Positions 26,807-36,162 of a DNA stretch of 64,000 nt are shown piece by piece. The DNA is taken from assembly GCA_963793005.1 (NCBI GenBank), contig CAWBYP010000004.1, forward strand, positions 310,001 through 374,000, written 5' to 3'. Origin of the DNA: RPQJ01 sp963793005. Lineage in GTDB: Bacteria; Pseudomonadota; Gammaproteobacteria; Steroidobacterales; Steroidobacteraceae. The notes below the pieces were generated by a model. That model made no database searches, was not told the origin of the DNA, and saw nothing but the letters and a program-made list of their open reading frames with translations. The stretch's first letter is position 1; every line of letters starts with the position of its first letter. Position numbers and translations under genes: made by a program.

Positions 26807-27229
26807 GTGAGTACTGCAGTGACCACTAACCCAGCCGATGCGACGCCTGCGGAAGACGCAGAGCCGATCGTCCGCAAGTTCCAGCGGGAACTGAGCGCCG
26901 GACTTACCTCCCTGGTCCTGCTGTCGGTCCTGTCGGAGGCGGATTCAAACCTGTATGGATACGAGATCGCCCGGCGACTGGCCGAGGATCCGGAGGCAGC
27001 CAGCCCCTTCAAGCAGGGCGCGCTCTACCCGGTGCTGCGCAACATGAGTGCCGCGGGCCTGCTGTCGAGCCGCGTCGTGCCGTCCTATTCGGGCCCGCCC
27101 CGAAGGTACTATCGCATTACGCCGCTGGGCCGCGAGGTGCTGGCCACCTGGCGCGCCACCTGGACCGAGACGCGCAACTTCGTGGATTCCATCGTGCAAC
27201 GCGCCAACACCGAGGAGACGACGCCATGA
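26807..27229 (+). CDS. PadR-family transcriptional regulator
   Basis: About 140 residues from GTG at 26807; TTG at 26798 and GTG at 26819 are alternatives, none with a good ribosome site. The winged helix has LTSLVLLSVLSEADSNLYGYEIARRL and GALYPVLRNMSAAGLLSS, the PadR signature, followed by the RRYYRITPLG wing and a short C-terminal helix. PadR proteins sense small molecules or partner proteins. Its stop overlaps the next start (ATGA), and that partner has a HAAS-type domain, the usual companion of this class. Confidence 0.85.
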   Translation: MSTAVTTNPADATPAEDAEPIVRKFQRELSAGLTSLVLLSVLSEADSNLYGYEIARRLAEDPEAASPFKQGALYPVLRNMSAAGLLSSRVVPSYSGPPRRYYRITPLGREVLATWRATWTETRNFVDSIVQRANTEETTP

Positions 27230-28134
27230 CGGCCGCCACACCGAGTACGGTCGAGCAGTATCTCGACGCACTGCGCTCGGCGCTGAAGGGCGCTGACAAG
27301 GCGCTGGTGCAGGATGCCCTCTACGACGCCGAGGAACACCTGCGCGCGGAACTTGCGCAACGGCCCGGCGAGGACGAAACGATGATGCTGGCCGCAATCG
27401 TCTCCAGCTACGGCGCCCCGGACGAAGTGGCCGAGGCCTATCGGGCCAACGAGGCCACGATCCAGAAGGCCCTGCGCACGCCCCCTCCTCGACCCCGCTC
27501 GAGCACGCTCGGCCGGTTCTTCGGCGTGTATACAGACCCGCGCGCCTACCTGTCGCTGCTCTACATGCTGCTCGCGCTGGTCACGGGTATCGTCTATTTC
27601 ACGTTCGCCGCCACCGGCCTGTCGCTCTCGGTCGGGCTCGCGATCCTGATCATCGGCGTGCCGTTCTTCCTGCTGTTCGTCGGGACGGCGCGCATCGTCG
27701 CCCTCGCCGAAGGCCGGCTGGTGGAGACCATGCTGGGCACGCGCATGCCGCGCCGCCCCCCGTATGCGGACCGCGGGACGCCGTTCCTGACGCGCATCCT
27801 GGAAATGCTCAAGGACCCGCGAACCTGGGGCACGCTGCTCTACTTCCTGCTGATGCTGCCGCTCGGCGTGTTCTATTTCACGTTCGCCGTCGTGGGCATC
27901 ATCGTGTCGCTTGCAACAATCGTCGCGCCGATTGCCGCGCTGTTTTACGATGCCGGCCTGATTACGATCGACGGCGACGTCCAGGTGCAGACACTGCACC
28001 CGGCGCTGGCGCCGCTGGTCTCGATCATGGGATTCCTGCTCCTCACCGTCACGATGCATCTTGCGCGGGGAATCGGTTACTTGCATGGCCAGCTGGCGAA
28101 GCACCTTCTCGTACATTCGCCGGGAACCGAATAG
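27226..28134 (+). CDS. HAAS/sensor-domain membrane protein, PadR partner
   Basis: 302 residues. Residues 1-80 are a cytoplasmic helical domain (TVEQYLDALRSALKGAD to IVSSYGAPDEVAEAYR), as in DUF1700/HAAS proteins that pair with PadR regulators. Two similar membrane modules follow (LSLLYMLLALVTGIVYFTF and GTLLYFLLMLPLGVFYFTF), each with helical hairpins, matching the putative sensor domain family. It likely transmits an envelope signal to PadR. The start overlaps the padR stop by 4 bases; its end overlaps the next gene by 50 bases. Confidence 0.8.
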   Translation: MTAATPSTVEQYLDALRSALKGADKALVQDALYDAEEHLRAELAQRPGEDETMMLAAIVSSYGAPDEVAEAYRANEATIQKALRTPPPRPRSSTLGRFFGVYTDPRAYLSLLYMLLALVTGIVYFTFAATGLSLSVGLAILIIGVPFFLLFVGTARIVALAEGRLVETMLGTRMPRRPPYADRGTPFLTRILEMLKDPRTWGTLLYFLLMLPLGVFYFTFAVVGIIVSLATIVAPIAALFYDAGLITIDGDVQVQTLHPALAPLVSIMGFLLLTVTMHLARGIGYLHGQLAKHLLVHSPGTE

Positions 28135-28798
28135 GTCCCGGCTGGCCGGCCACACGCTGCCAGCCATTGCGCTCGCGCTGCTCGTCTCGGCCTGCGGCCA
28201 CGCCGACCAGGGCGTGGCCCCGGCAGCCGGACCGGAATCCGCAACCGTCGCCGGCACGCCATCTAGCGCGGCCGCACGTGCACCTGTCGGCGCCGCGGGG
28301 AATACCCCTGGCGATGCCGCCACGCAGATGCCGTCGGCACAGCAGGCGCTCTGCGTGCCGGCCGACGAGGGACGCCTGCAGGCGCGCCTGTCGGGCGGGA
28401 TCGATGCCGAGATCGACTGGGCGCCCCCGACGCCCCAATGCCTGGGTGGCCTGCGACCGGACGGCGAAGGCGTACGCCTCGTTTATAAGGGCGAGCTCCA
28501 TGGCCAGGGACCGCTGCTGGTGGTGATCGGCATCGGCCCGCTGCGCGCCGGCGCCAGCGCGCGCAACGTGCCGGTCAACCTGACCCTGGTCCGCGAAGGC
28601 GCCGGAGTCTTCTACGCAACCCAGGGCGACGGCAAGTGCGCGATGGATGACGTAAAGCAGGAGCCGCTCGATGAAAACGGCCACAAGTTTCGCCTGACAG
28701 GCCGTGGATACTGCACACAACCCGCACGTGCCGTCGGCGGGGACGGATCGGTGCTGGTGCCGCGTTTCGACGTGAGCGCCGTGGTGGAGTTCAAGTGA
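28085..28798 (+). CDS. putative lipoprotein, unknown function
   Basis: 237 residues from ATG 28085; no other start lies between it and the signal peptide, so the 50-base overlap with the sensor gene appears real. The signal ends ALLVSAC with a lipobox cysteine, followed by an Ala/Pro/Thr-rich linker and a domain starting near CVPADEGRLQARLSG. Further cysteines (PQCLGG, GKCAMDD, GYCTQP) suggest disulfides. I do not recognise the family. It is the third gene of the padR operon, and its stop overlaps the DUF192 start (GTGA). Confidence 0.7.
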   Translation: MASWRSTFSYIRREPNRSRLAGHTLPAIALALLVSACGHADQGVAPAAGPESATVAGTPSSAAARAPVGAAGNTPGDAATQMPSAQQALCVPADEGRLQARLSGGIDAEIDWAPPTPQCLGGLRPDGEGVRLVYKGELHGQGPLLVVIGIGPLRAGASARNVPVNLTLVREGAGVFYATQGDGKCAMDDVKQEPLDENGHKFRLTGRGYCTQPARAVGGDGSVLVPRFDVSAVVEFK

Positions 28799-29319
28799 GT
28801 GCGTGGCTGCGGGCGGCTGCGCTCGCCATGCTCGCGGCCGCCTGGCTGATCCCGGCAACGGCTACCAGCGATGTCAGCGAACGCAGCCTGATACCCCTCG
28901 CGGATTTCCCGCGCGAGCAAGCGGTGGTCGAGACACGCAGCGCCCGCCGCCACGAATTCGACGCCTGGCGGGCCGACACGCCGCGGACCCGCGAACAGGG
29001 GCTGATGTTCGTACGCGAGATCGGAGCCGAACAGGCGATGATCTTCATCTACGACCCCCCGGCCAACGTGTCGATGTGGATGAAGAACACGCTGCAGCCG
29101 CTCGACATGCTTTTCGTGGACGAGAGCGGCTGCGTGGTGAACGTCAAGCACGATGCGCAACCAGGATCGCTCGCAATCATCTCGCCGGGCATGCCCGTGG
29201 TGCTGGTGGTCGAACTGCGCGGCGGGACAGCGAAGGCGCTGGGCATCGGCGCTGGCGATCGTGTACTCCGGCCATCGGTGGGGTGGCCCGCGGGCACCAC
29301 AAGGCATGCCTGCCCATGA
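28795..29319 (+). CDS. DUF192 family exported protein
   Basis: 174 residues from GTG 28795, which overlaps the previous stop. A signal peptide (residues 1-23) is followed by the DUF192 domain: DTPRTREQGLMFVREI, then MIFIYDPPANVSMWMKNT and LDMLFVDESG. DUF192 is a small beta-barrel-like domain of unknown biochemical role, common in periplasmic and archaeal proteins. It ends the padR-HAAS operon. Confidence 0.85.
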   Translation: MSAWLRAAALAMLAAAWLIPATATSDVSERSLIPLADFPREQAVVETRSARRHEFDAWRADTPRTREQGLMFVREIGAEQAMIFIYDPPANVSMWMKNTLQPLDMLFVDESGCVVNVKHDAQPGSLAIISPGMPVVLVVELRGGTAKALGIGAGDRVLRPSVGWPAGTTRHACP

Positions 29320-29444
29320 GCGTACGCAAGCGCCCGTGCAGCCGCAGGGTCCGTGCCCCCCTTTAAGCCGGACTCGTTGATCCTTTGGCTACCAATGGCC
29401 GGAATAAAGCATAATCCCAAGATCGCGCCCACCGAGGATTTGAA

Positions 29445-30017
29445 GTGCACGCCAATCGCCCCGAAGTGGTTCGAGCCATCCTGGCTGCAACTCTGCTGGC
29501 TACCTCCTTGAGTGTGGCGGCGGCTGACGGCAGCAACCCATGCGCCGGCATCAAGGACAGCACCGCTCGCCTCGCCTGCTACGACAATTTGTTTGCGAAG
29601 CCGGCGGCAGCTGGCGTGGCTCCGACGGCTACTGCCGCAGCGCCGGCGGCGCCTGGCGCGGCCTCCGGGCAGGCAGCGGCACCGGTTGCGGCCCCCGCGC
29701 CCGCAGCGCCTTCCGTCGAGAAGCAAATCGAGGATTTCGGCCTGTCACCGGAGGCGGCACAGGCGAAAAAGAAGGTCGACAAGCCGGCCGCGCCGGCTCT
29801 GATCGAGTCGATCGAATCCACGATAGCCAGCCTGCAACGTCGGGGAACCGGCGAACTCATCCTGAAACTCGCGAACGGCCAGGTCTGGCTGCAGGGCCAG
29901 GCAGACTCCAGGGTCCACTTGAAGCCAGGTGACACCGTGACGATCAAGAAGGCGCTGTTCGGCTCCTACATGCTGGTCAGCGGCTACTACTCGTTCAGGG
30001 TTCGCCGCATCGGTTAG
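29445..30017 (+). CDS. exported hypothetical protein with CAGIKDSTARLACYD motif
   Basis: 190 residues from a GTG preceded by GAGGA at 7 bases. Signal peptide residues 1-27. The mature start, PCAGIKDSTARLACYDNLF, has the paired cysteines and the RLxCYD motif found in several periplasmic proteins, including VasI/ImpG-like type VI accessory families, but nothing else of type VI secretion is near. A long Ala/Pro linker leads to a compact C-terminal domain (ELILKLANGQVWLQGQ to YYSFRVRRIG). Function unknown. It overlaps the convergent sulfotransferase stop by 4 bases. Confidence 0.6.
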   Translation: MHANRPEVVRAILAATLLATSLSVAAADGSNPCAGIKDSTARLACYDNLFAKPAAAGVAPTATAAAPAAPGAASGQAAAPVAAPAPAAPSVEKQIEDFGLSPEAAQAKKKVDKPAAPALIESIESTIASLQRRGTGELILKLANGQVWLQGQADSRVHLKPGDTVTIKKALFGSYMLVSGYYSFRVRRIG

Positions 30018-31495
30018 GTGCGGGTCCCTTTCAGGTACGCATCCAGGTCAGCAAGATGCCTCGCATAGTGCCGTGAACGCCCCGAGGATTGCCGGTACAG
30101 GGGCTGGCGAACCTGCCAGACGCTTGCGGTCTTGACCGAGTTGGCCTGCCGATCGAAGGCAAGGCAGTTCTCGTCCCACCCCAGCCCGCAGAAACCGAGC
30201 AGCTTCTCGGCAGCCTCGCGTGGCTCGCTCACGAAATCGTCGTAGTCGAAATCCAGGATGTCGTCTCCGTATATCCGCTGCCAGTGCGACATCAGGCGAC
30301 GGTATTGCCGGTAATAGTGCCCGATGTCCATCAGGTCGAGCGCGTACGCCATGCGGTGGTCGATGTGAAGGAAAAAGATCGAGAGGCAGTTGTCCAGTGC
30401 GTTGCGCCGGGTGTGGACGATTCGGGCATCCGGAAACAGCGTCTTGATGAGACCGATGTAGAGGAAATTGTCAGGACGCTTGTCGGTCACGTAGCTCGCG
30501 CCCGGAAACAGCTTCGCCAGCATTTCCAGATAACGATCTGCCAGCTGCTCAAGTTGCTCGCGCGAGACCTGCGTCATCGAGGAGGGAAAAGGCGCCAGTT
30601 CCTTGCGTACCACCCTCGGCAGGAAGTCGAGTTCCCCGCCGGCCGCGACCTGCGAATGTCCGGCAAGTACCTGCTCGGTCAGCGTCGAACCCGAACGGAA
30701 CATTCCGCACACGAAGATCGGCTTTACGGCCGAGTCGCGCGACACGCCCTCCTGCCGCTCGCCGCTGAAGTTTTCGAGCAACTGATCGACCAGATCCTCC
30801 TGTTGCTTTCGATCGTAGCGCGCGCCGCGTTGCCCGGCGCTCGCGCGGCTGCGTAGATTGGCAGCTGCATAGGCATCGAACGCCTGGTCATAGGCTCCCG
30901 CCTTGTCCAGCACCTCGCCCAGTGCGAATCCAAGGCTCGCCTGGTCCGCCGCAGCAACGCCGGGGTGTTGAAGAGCACGCCTCAGTCGATCGACCAGTGC
31001 ATCCAGTGCATCGTCGGGACCCGCTGAAGCCTTCAGGTAGGCGTATCGCGTCAGCCCGTCGTAGCAACGGGGTTCGACCTGCAGGAGACGCTCGTACAGC
31101 GCGAGGGCTTCTTCGCGCCTGCCGAAACCTTCCTGGATATTGGCGAGATTGAGCAGCGCCGGCACGAATGTCGGATTCAGGCCGAGCGCCGCCTGAAGTT
31201 CCTCCACCGCTGCGTCGTCGCGGCGCAGGTACTCTGAATAGATGACGCCGCGGTTGACGTGCACTTCCTCGGGCCGGGAAACGCCGCGGTCGAGCGCCTG
31301 CTGGTAAGAAGCCAGCGCCGCATCCAATCGCCGCGCCTTGCGCTGCAGAATGGCCAGGTTGTACCAGCAATCCGGGAGGTCCGGCCAGCGTGCGAGCAGG
31401 CGCTCGTAGGCCGCGAGCGCTTCGTCCATGCGACCGGCACGGTCGAGCAGCATCGCCTGCTGCTCCATTGCGCGTTGGTCTTCGTTCGCTGGCAC
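30014..31495 (-). CDS. TPR-repeat sulfotransferase
   Basis: 493 residues. Residues 15-165 contain about four tetratricopeptide repeats (AGRMDEALAAYERLLARWP, RRLDAALASYQQALD, RREEALALYERLLQVEP). Residues 255-470 are a P-loop sulfotransferase: the PAPS 5'-phosphosulfate loop GMFRSGSTLTEQVL, the TDKRPDNF segment and HTRRNALDNCLSIFF with the 3'-phosphate Arg and Ser. It transfers sulfate from PAPS to an unknown acceptor. TPR-sulfotransferases of this type are common in alpha- and gammaproteobacteria with many TonB receptors. GTG start; it ends convergently with the previous gene. Confidence 0.85.
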   Translation of the reverse strand: MPANEDQRAMEQQAMLLDRAGRMDEALAAYERLLARWPDLPDCWYNLAILQRKARRLDAALASYQQALDRGVSRPEEVHVNRGVIYSEYLRRDDAAVEELQAALGLNPTFVPALLNLANIQEGFGRREEALALYERLLQVEPRCYDGLTRYAYLKASAGPDDALDALVDRLRRALQHPGVAAADQASLGFALGEVLDKAGAYDQAFDAYAAANLRSRASAGQRGARYDRKQQEDLVDQLLENFSGERQEGVSRDSAVKPIFVCGMFRSGSTLTEQVLAGHSQVAAGGELDFLPRVVRKELAPFPSSMTQVSREQLEQLADRYLEMLAKLFPGASYVTDKRPDNFLYIGLIKTLFPDARIVHTRRNALDNCLSIFFLHIDHRMAYALDLMDIGHYYRQYRRLMSHWQRIYGDDILDFDYDDFVSEPREAAEKLLGFCGLGWDENCLAFDRQANSVKTASVWQVRQPLYRQSSGRSRHYARHLADLDAYLKGTRT

Positions 31496-31610
31496 GTCAG
31501 GGTTCCATCGGTCCGCTGCGACCGGGCTATGGTATGCCCATGGCCGCGCGATTCGCGACTGTTGCCGGTACGTGGAACCGGCGGCGCAGCGCCGGGCAGG
31601 CCTGCCGCGT

Positions 31611-31646
31611 GAAAAGAAAAAGGGCGGCCTCTTTCGAGGCCGCCCT
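31611..31646 (-). terminator. rho-independent terminator of the TonB receptor gene
   Basis: On the minus strand a stem of 11 base pairs (arms 31621-31631 and 31636-31646, AGGGCGGCCTC) with a TTTC/GAAA tetraloop is followed by TTTTCTTTTC at 31620-31611. It lies 27 bases after the receptor stop codon. Confidence 0.9.
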
Positions 31647-31672
31647 TAAGTCAGGCTAAGCTGACCCTTGCG

Positions 31673-34600
31673 TCAGAACTTGACGCGAACACCAGCATAG
31701 TACGTCCGACCGATCGGGTCGTAGGTACCCGCATTGGTTTCGGTACCGGTGTCGTTACCCGGCAGACCCGAGATGATCCGCGGCGGGGTATTGTCGAACA
31801 GGTTCTGCGCGCCGAGGTACAACTCGTAGTGCTCGCCCGGAGCGAACTGCACCTGCGCATCGCTGTACAACTCTGCATCGACGCAGACCGAACCGGGCTT
31901 CAGGTCGTAGCCGGCCAGGAACTGGTCGTCCAGGCAGGACTCGCCGATGTACGACATGTTCCAGTTAACCGAGAAAGCGCCGATGTTGTACACGAGGCTC
32001 AGGTACGCCTTGTTCTCCGGCGCCCCGATCTCACCCACGTACGGATCCTTGGGTGAATTGGGCAGGGGAACGAGGTAGCCATCGATCGTGTACGTGTAGG
32101 CCAGGCGACCGTTGAAGCCACCACCATAGCCCCAGTTGTCCAGGCTCTGCGCGTAGGTGACCACGAAGTCGATACCCGACGTTTTCACGCCGCCACTGTT
32201 GGTGGCACCGGAATCGATTTCATCCAGCGAACCAGAACTGTTCGCACCCTGCGCCGTCGGGCGACGGATGATGAAATTACACAGGCTGCCGTTGTTGTAG
32301 CACTGGTCGAGGATGAACTGCCTCGGAGTGGCGACGATCGCGTCGGAGATATCGATGTTCCAGTAGTCGACCGTGAACGCGAAGTTCTCGAGGATCGCCA
32401 CGTTTTCCGGCGTGTACACCAGGCCGGCGGTATATGTCGTGCCCTTCTCCGAGTCCAGGTCCGGGTTGCCGCGATCGTAACCGCTGATGCCCTGCTGGTC
32501 GGCCTGGTTAAGGGTGAACGCACCGTTGGCCGCGATGTTCTCGTTAACGCCCGGTGCCGCACGGCAATTGCTATCCAGCGTACCGACCGACGTGGCCGTC
32601 ACGCCCTCGCATGGATCGGTGAGCCCGGTCGGGAAGTTCTGGCTCGGCGGGGAGAACAGCTCGTTGATGTTCGGTGCCCGGGTCGCCTCCGCATACGTAC
32701 CACGGAAACGCAGCTGCGAGATCGGCTGCCACTCGAGGCCGAGGTTCCAGGTGTTCTCGCCACCGACCGTCGAATAGTCGGAGTAGCGGTACGCACCGCG
32801 AAGGTTCAGCTTCTCGGCCATGAACGTGTCCGCAAGGATCGGGACGTTCACTTCCGCGAAGTACTCATTCACGAAGATCTTGCCGTAGGTCGGCGGAATC
32901 GCGTTGCCGGCGTTCAGTCCCGCCTGCTGCAGCACGTCGAACTCGGAGCGTGAACGCTCGGCACGGTACTCGGTACCGAACACCATTCCGACGGGACCGG
33001 CCGGCAGCTCAAACGGCTCGCCCGTCAGTGTTCCGCCGATGACGTCCAGTGAGGTCGACGTGATGTACATGCCCGGCGCCTTGATGTAGTTCACGGCCTC
33101 CGGAGAGAGGGCGCCCGCACCGTAAACGCTGGCCGGGACGCAACCCTGGGCACGCGCGATCGGATCGGCGCAGATGGCTTCCGTGGTGTTGCCGTCGCCG
33201 TCGATGTCATCGATGTCCGGAATCGCCTGCAGCGCGGAACGGAAGTTCAGCACGTTGACCTGGCCGCTCGACGTCTGGGCCTCAGACGTCTTGCCGTAGG
33301 AGTAGAACGCGTTGTAGTCCCAGTCGGTGCTGAAGAACTTGCCTTCGATGCCGACGGTGCCCTGGAAGGTGTTGCGATCGACCTTGTTTCCGCGGGTACC
33401 GATTTCGGCCATGCGGCGGGTGAAGTAGACATCCTTCAGGCCATCGCCATCCTCGTCGATCGCCGTATTCATCGTGAAAGCCGGCACAGTCGGATTGTCC
33501 AGGATGACCTGGTTGAAGCCGCCGCTGCCGTTCGGCACGTAGACCGCCGTCTGGATGGGCACCTGCCCAACTGGGTCAAACACGTCAGCCGACGCCAGCG
33601 GGTACGGCTCAAGCACCGACGTGGCACTCGTACCAGCGTAGGTCAGGTCCATGTACACCTGCTGCTCATCGGCCCATTCGAAGTAGCCCTTGGCGGCCGC
33701 GTTCCAGCGCTCTGTCGGAACGGCAATCGTGCGGAACGCCGAACGGTTGAAGCCGGTGGCCGGCACGGTCGCCGAACCATTGGTGCTCCACTGCTGAGGA
33801 TTGCCGTTAGCGTCATACGTGTAGGAACCACCGGTGATCTGCGGATCACCTACGCCCGGCACGTACGGCTCCCCAAAGAAGAAGCGGCCGGTGGGCGCAA
33901 AGCTCGAATAGAAAGGCCGAGTGATCTTGAACATGTCACTCTTCTCGCCCGTTATAAAGGCGCCCGTAGAGGCCTGGTCAACGGCCGACCGATGGCGATC
34001 GCGCGAATACACGGCACCCTGGTTCGAGTAGCCGATGAAGCCCATCATGTTGCCCTTGCCGTCGGCGAGGTTGGTGCCCACCGTCAACGAGTAGTCCTGG
34101 GTCTGGTTGTCGCCGTAGCCGGTCGAACCCAGCTGGCCGTCGAACTCGACGCCCTCCCAATCCTTCTTGTAGATGATGTTCACGACGCCCGCGATGGCGT
34201 CGGAGCCGTACAGGGCCGATGCGCCGCCGGTGAGCACGTCGATGCGCTCGATGAAGTTCGTCGGGATCGTGTTGTAGTCGACCGCGGTGTCGCCGGGGAT
34301 GCCCGGGACGAAGCGGCGGCCATCAACCAGGGTCAGCGTCCGGGACGTGCCCAGGTTACGCAGGTCGACGGTGGCGACGCCGACGCTCGAGGTCTGGAAG
34401 TTCGAGTTGGTGCGGCTGATCGTCGGAGTGCCGAACTCAGGGCTCTTGAGGAGCAGGTCCTGCACGTTGACGACACCCGTCGCGGCAATCGCTTCGGCCC
34501 CGATGATCTGCATCGGCGCCACCGAGTCAATCGGGGACATCGCGATGCGCGAACCTGTGACAAAGATCTGCTCGATCTCCATTTCCTGCGCAGCCGCCGG

Positions 34601-34711
34601 CGATTCCTGCGCAGCAACAGTTGCTTCCTGCGCAACTGCCGTCGTGCCATACACCGCGGCGGTCATCAGCGCGAGTCGGACCGCGCGAGAAAGTGTCGTA
34701 TTCATGGCCAT
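31673..34711 (-). CDS. TonB-dependent outer-membrane receptor
   Basis: About 1012 residues from ATG 34711, which has GGAGG 5 bases upstream. A signal peptide ends near AVAQEA. The plug opens with FVTGSRI and has DLRNLGTSRTLTLVDGRR and GGASALYGSDAIAGVVNIIYK, the TonB-receptor plug pattern; the rest is a 22-strand barrel ending YYAGVRVKF with the terminal Phe. Acidic linker residues EMEIEQI may be the TonB box region. It imports an unidentified substrate, perhaps oligosaccharide or lipid. It ends at a strong terminator, and a tandem aspartyl protease gene lies 330 bases upstream on the same strand. Confidence 0.95.
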   Translation of the reverse strand: MAMNTTLSRAVRLALMTAAVYGTTAVAQEATVAAQESPAAAQEMEIEQIFVTGSRIAMSPIDSVAPMQIIGAEAIAATGVVNVQDLLLKSPEFGTPTISRTNSNFQTSSVGVATVDLRNLGTSRTLTLVDGRRFVPGIPGDTAVDYNTIPTNFIERIDVLTGGASALYGSDAIAGVVNIIYKKDWEGVEFDGQLGSTGYGDNQTQDYSLTVGTNLADGKGNMMGFIGYSNQGAVYSRDRHRSAVDQASTGAFITGEKSDMFKITRPFYSSFAPTGRFFFGEPYVPGVGDPQITGGSYTYDANGNPQQWSTNGSATVPATGFNRSAFRTIAVPTERWNAAAKGYFEWADEQQVYMDLTYAGTSATSVLEPYPLASADVFDPVGQVPIQTAVYVPNGSGGFNQVILDNPTVPAFTMNTAIDEDGDGLKDVYFTRRMAEIGTRGNKVDRNTFQGTVGIEGKFFSTDWDYNAFYSYGKTSEAQTSSGQVNVLNFRSALQAIPDIDDIDGDGNTTEAICADPIARAQGCVPASVYGAGALSPEAVNYIKAPGMYITSTSLDVIGGTLTGEPFELPAGPVGMVFGTEYRAERSRSEFDVLQQAGLNAGNAIPPTYGKIFVNEYFAEVNVPILADTFMAEKLNLRGAYRYSDYSTVGGENTWNLGLEWQPISQLRFRGTYAEATRAPNINELFSPPSQNFPTGLTDPCEGVTATSVGTLDSNCRAAPGVNENIAANGAFTLNQADQQGISGYDRGNPDLDSEKGTTYTAGLVYTPENVAILENFAFTVDYWNIDISDAIVATPRQFILDQCYNNGSLCNFIIRRPTAQGANSSGSLDEIDSGATNSGGVKTSGIDFVVTYAQSLDNWGYGGGFNGRLAYTYTIDGYLVPLPNSPKDPYVGEIGAPENKAYLSLVYNIGAFSVNWNMSYIGESCLDDQFLAGYDLKPGSVCVDAELYSDAQVQFAPGEHYELYLGAQNLFDNTPPRIISGLPGNDTGTETNAGTYDPIGRTYYAGVRVKF

Positions 34712-35040
34712 CATTTCCTCCAACAAGGAGTCAGTCGTTGAGAAATAAAAGTCCCGGGACCCTGCTCAAGGTTCGTTGGATCGCTGCAGTGCACGTCGCA
34801 TCGACGTCCCCCACCACCACGACGCACAGACCCAAGTGGTTGGCACAATAGCAACACGATACGAGGTAGACAACAGTTGATGCGAAAATGCAACAAATGC
34901 GGGGCGAGACCCGCCCAACCCACGAACCGCCTGATGCTTAATCCGTGGCGCCGCGGGCTGCGCCACTCGTAAAGGCCAAGCTGTCGCCAGCACACAACAG
35001 CCGCTGTAGGTCTTTCCCGAAGCGCTCTCGGCACAAGCGC
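34712..35040 (-). promoter_or_regulatory. non-coding gap with probable receptor promoter
   Basis: No credible gene lies in these 329 bases. On the minus strand TTGTCT (34873-34868) and TATTGT (34850-34845), 17 bases apart, are a weak sigma70-like promoter for the receptor, leaving a leader of about 130 bases. A 7-base-pair hairpin (34945-34951 with 34960-34966) lies near the middle. Its role is unknown. Confidence 0.35.
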
Positions 35041-36162
35041 TTAGGGCCTGCCCTGCGGAATTCTGGTTCCGCACCAGTTCGTGGCGCAATGCTCGAGACG
35101 CGGGTTCCCGGCCGGGTATGCCTTCAGGTACAGCTCCTTGCGCCGGTAGTCGATGATGAGTTCCTGCAGCAGGCCAAGCAGGTCCATGCCGACCAGGATC
35201 GCGGGCTCCGTGGCCAGCCCCCAGACCTTGAATGCGTGAAGATCGCCGAATGTCACGATCAGGTCCGACAATTCGGCGTCGCCGATCGTGATCTTCGGCG
35301 CCACCAGCGATTTGCCGTCGCTTGAAACGGTGCTGGTCGCGCCGAGCACGTTCGTATCCGTCTCGTCGGCCGGATTCCGGCGACGCTGCAGTTCCTGCAG
35401 CAGCGGCAGGTTGCCCAGGGTCCGTTCGGCTCCCGTGTCGATGATCACCTTGACATTGATGCGCCCTACCCGGCCCCTTGCCTGCAGCAATCCGCCGTGC
35501 GCGATCTTCACCGGCACCCTCAGGTAGCCACGAACCGGGCGTCGCCCGGTGGACGGCTCGATGACGACGTTGTCGTTCGCGAAATCAACGAAGATACGCG
35601 CGCCCTGCAGTCCGCTGATGCCCAGGATGCCGTCCGCACGGCCCAGCACGTCGCCCGGCAGCACCGGGAAACTGCCCGGTGGGAGCAGGATCTTGCCCGC
35701 ACGCAGGCTCTCGACGCGCACTGCAGGCAGAGTCGCCGCGCCAGTCACGCCCTGCACCTCCAGTGTCACGCCCTCCGCAAGCGGCAATTGCAGCAGTTCA
35801 ACCAGCTCGGGCGACAAGGCCGACCAGTTGGCGCCCGTGTCCAGGATGAAGCGGAACGGGCCCTGCCCGTTGACCTCGACCGTGGCGAGGATACGGCCTG
35901 CTCGGTCGGCCCACGTGGGTGCCGCGTACAGGGGCTCGGGCAGCGGCGGCTCGTCCAGCAGAGGCTCGGCCAGCGGAGGCTTGGGCGTCTCAATCGATGG
36001 AGTTGCCGGCTCGCCCGATTGCGCAAGCGTGACTGCGGACCAGCCGAGCAAGCTGCACGCAAGGGCAATGCGTAAGACGGAAACGAAATCCGATGCGCCG
36101 AGGCCCAGGCAGTGTGGCCTGGCCGCTCGACCTGCGCGCCTTGCTGAATTCAACGACGTCAT
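35041..36162 (-). CDS. tandem retropepsin-like aspartyl protease, exported
   Basis: 373 residues. A long signal region (about residues 27-47) is followed by a Pro/Glu-rich linker. Two retroviral-type protease modules carry FILDTGANWSALS (about residue 109) and VIIDTGAERTLGN (about 241); each is one half of an aspartic protease, and a single chain with two would form the active dimer by itself. A conserved GILGISGLQG segment lies between. The ATG overlaps the Lrp/AsnC regulator stop by 4 bases. The C-terminus has two Cys (EHCATNWC) that may form a disulfide. The target is unknown. Confidence 0.78.
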   Translation of the reverse strand: MTSLNSARRAGRAARPHCLGLGASDFVSVLRIALACSLLGWSAVTLAQSGEPATPSIETPKPPLAEPLLDEPPLPEPLYAAPTWADRAGRILATVEVNGQGPFRFILDTGANWSALSPELVELLQLPLAEGVTLEVQGVTGAATLPAVRVESLRAGKILLPPGSFPVLPGDVLGRADGILGISGLQGARIFVDFANDNVVIEPSTGRRPVRGYLRVPVKIAHGGLLQARGRVGRINVKVIIDTGAERTLGNLPLLQELQRRRNPADETDTNVLGATSTVSSDGKSLVAPKITIGDAELSDLIVTFGDLHAFKVWGLATEPAILVGMDLLGLLQELIIDYRRKELYLKAYPAGNPRLEHCATNWCGTRIPQGRP

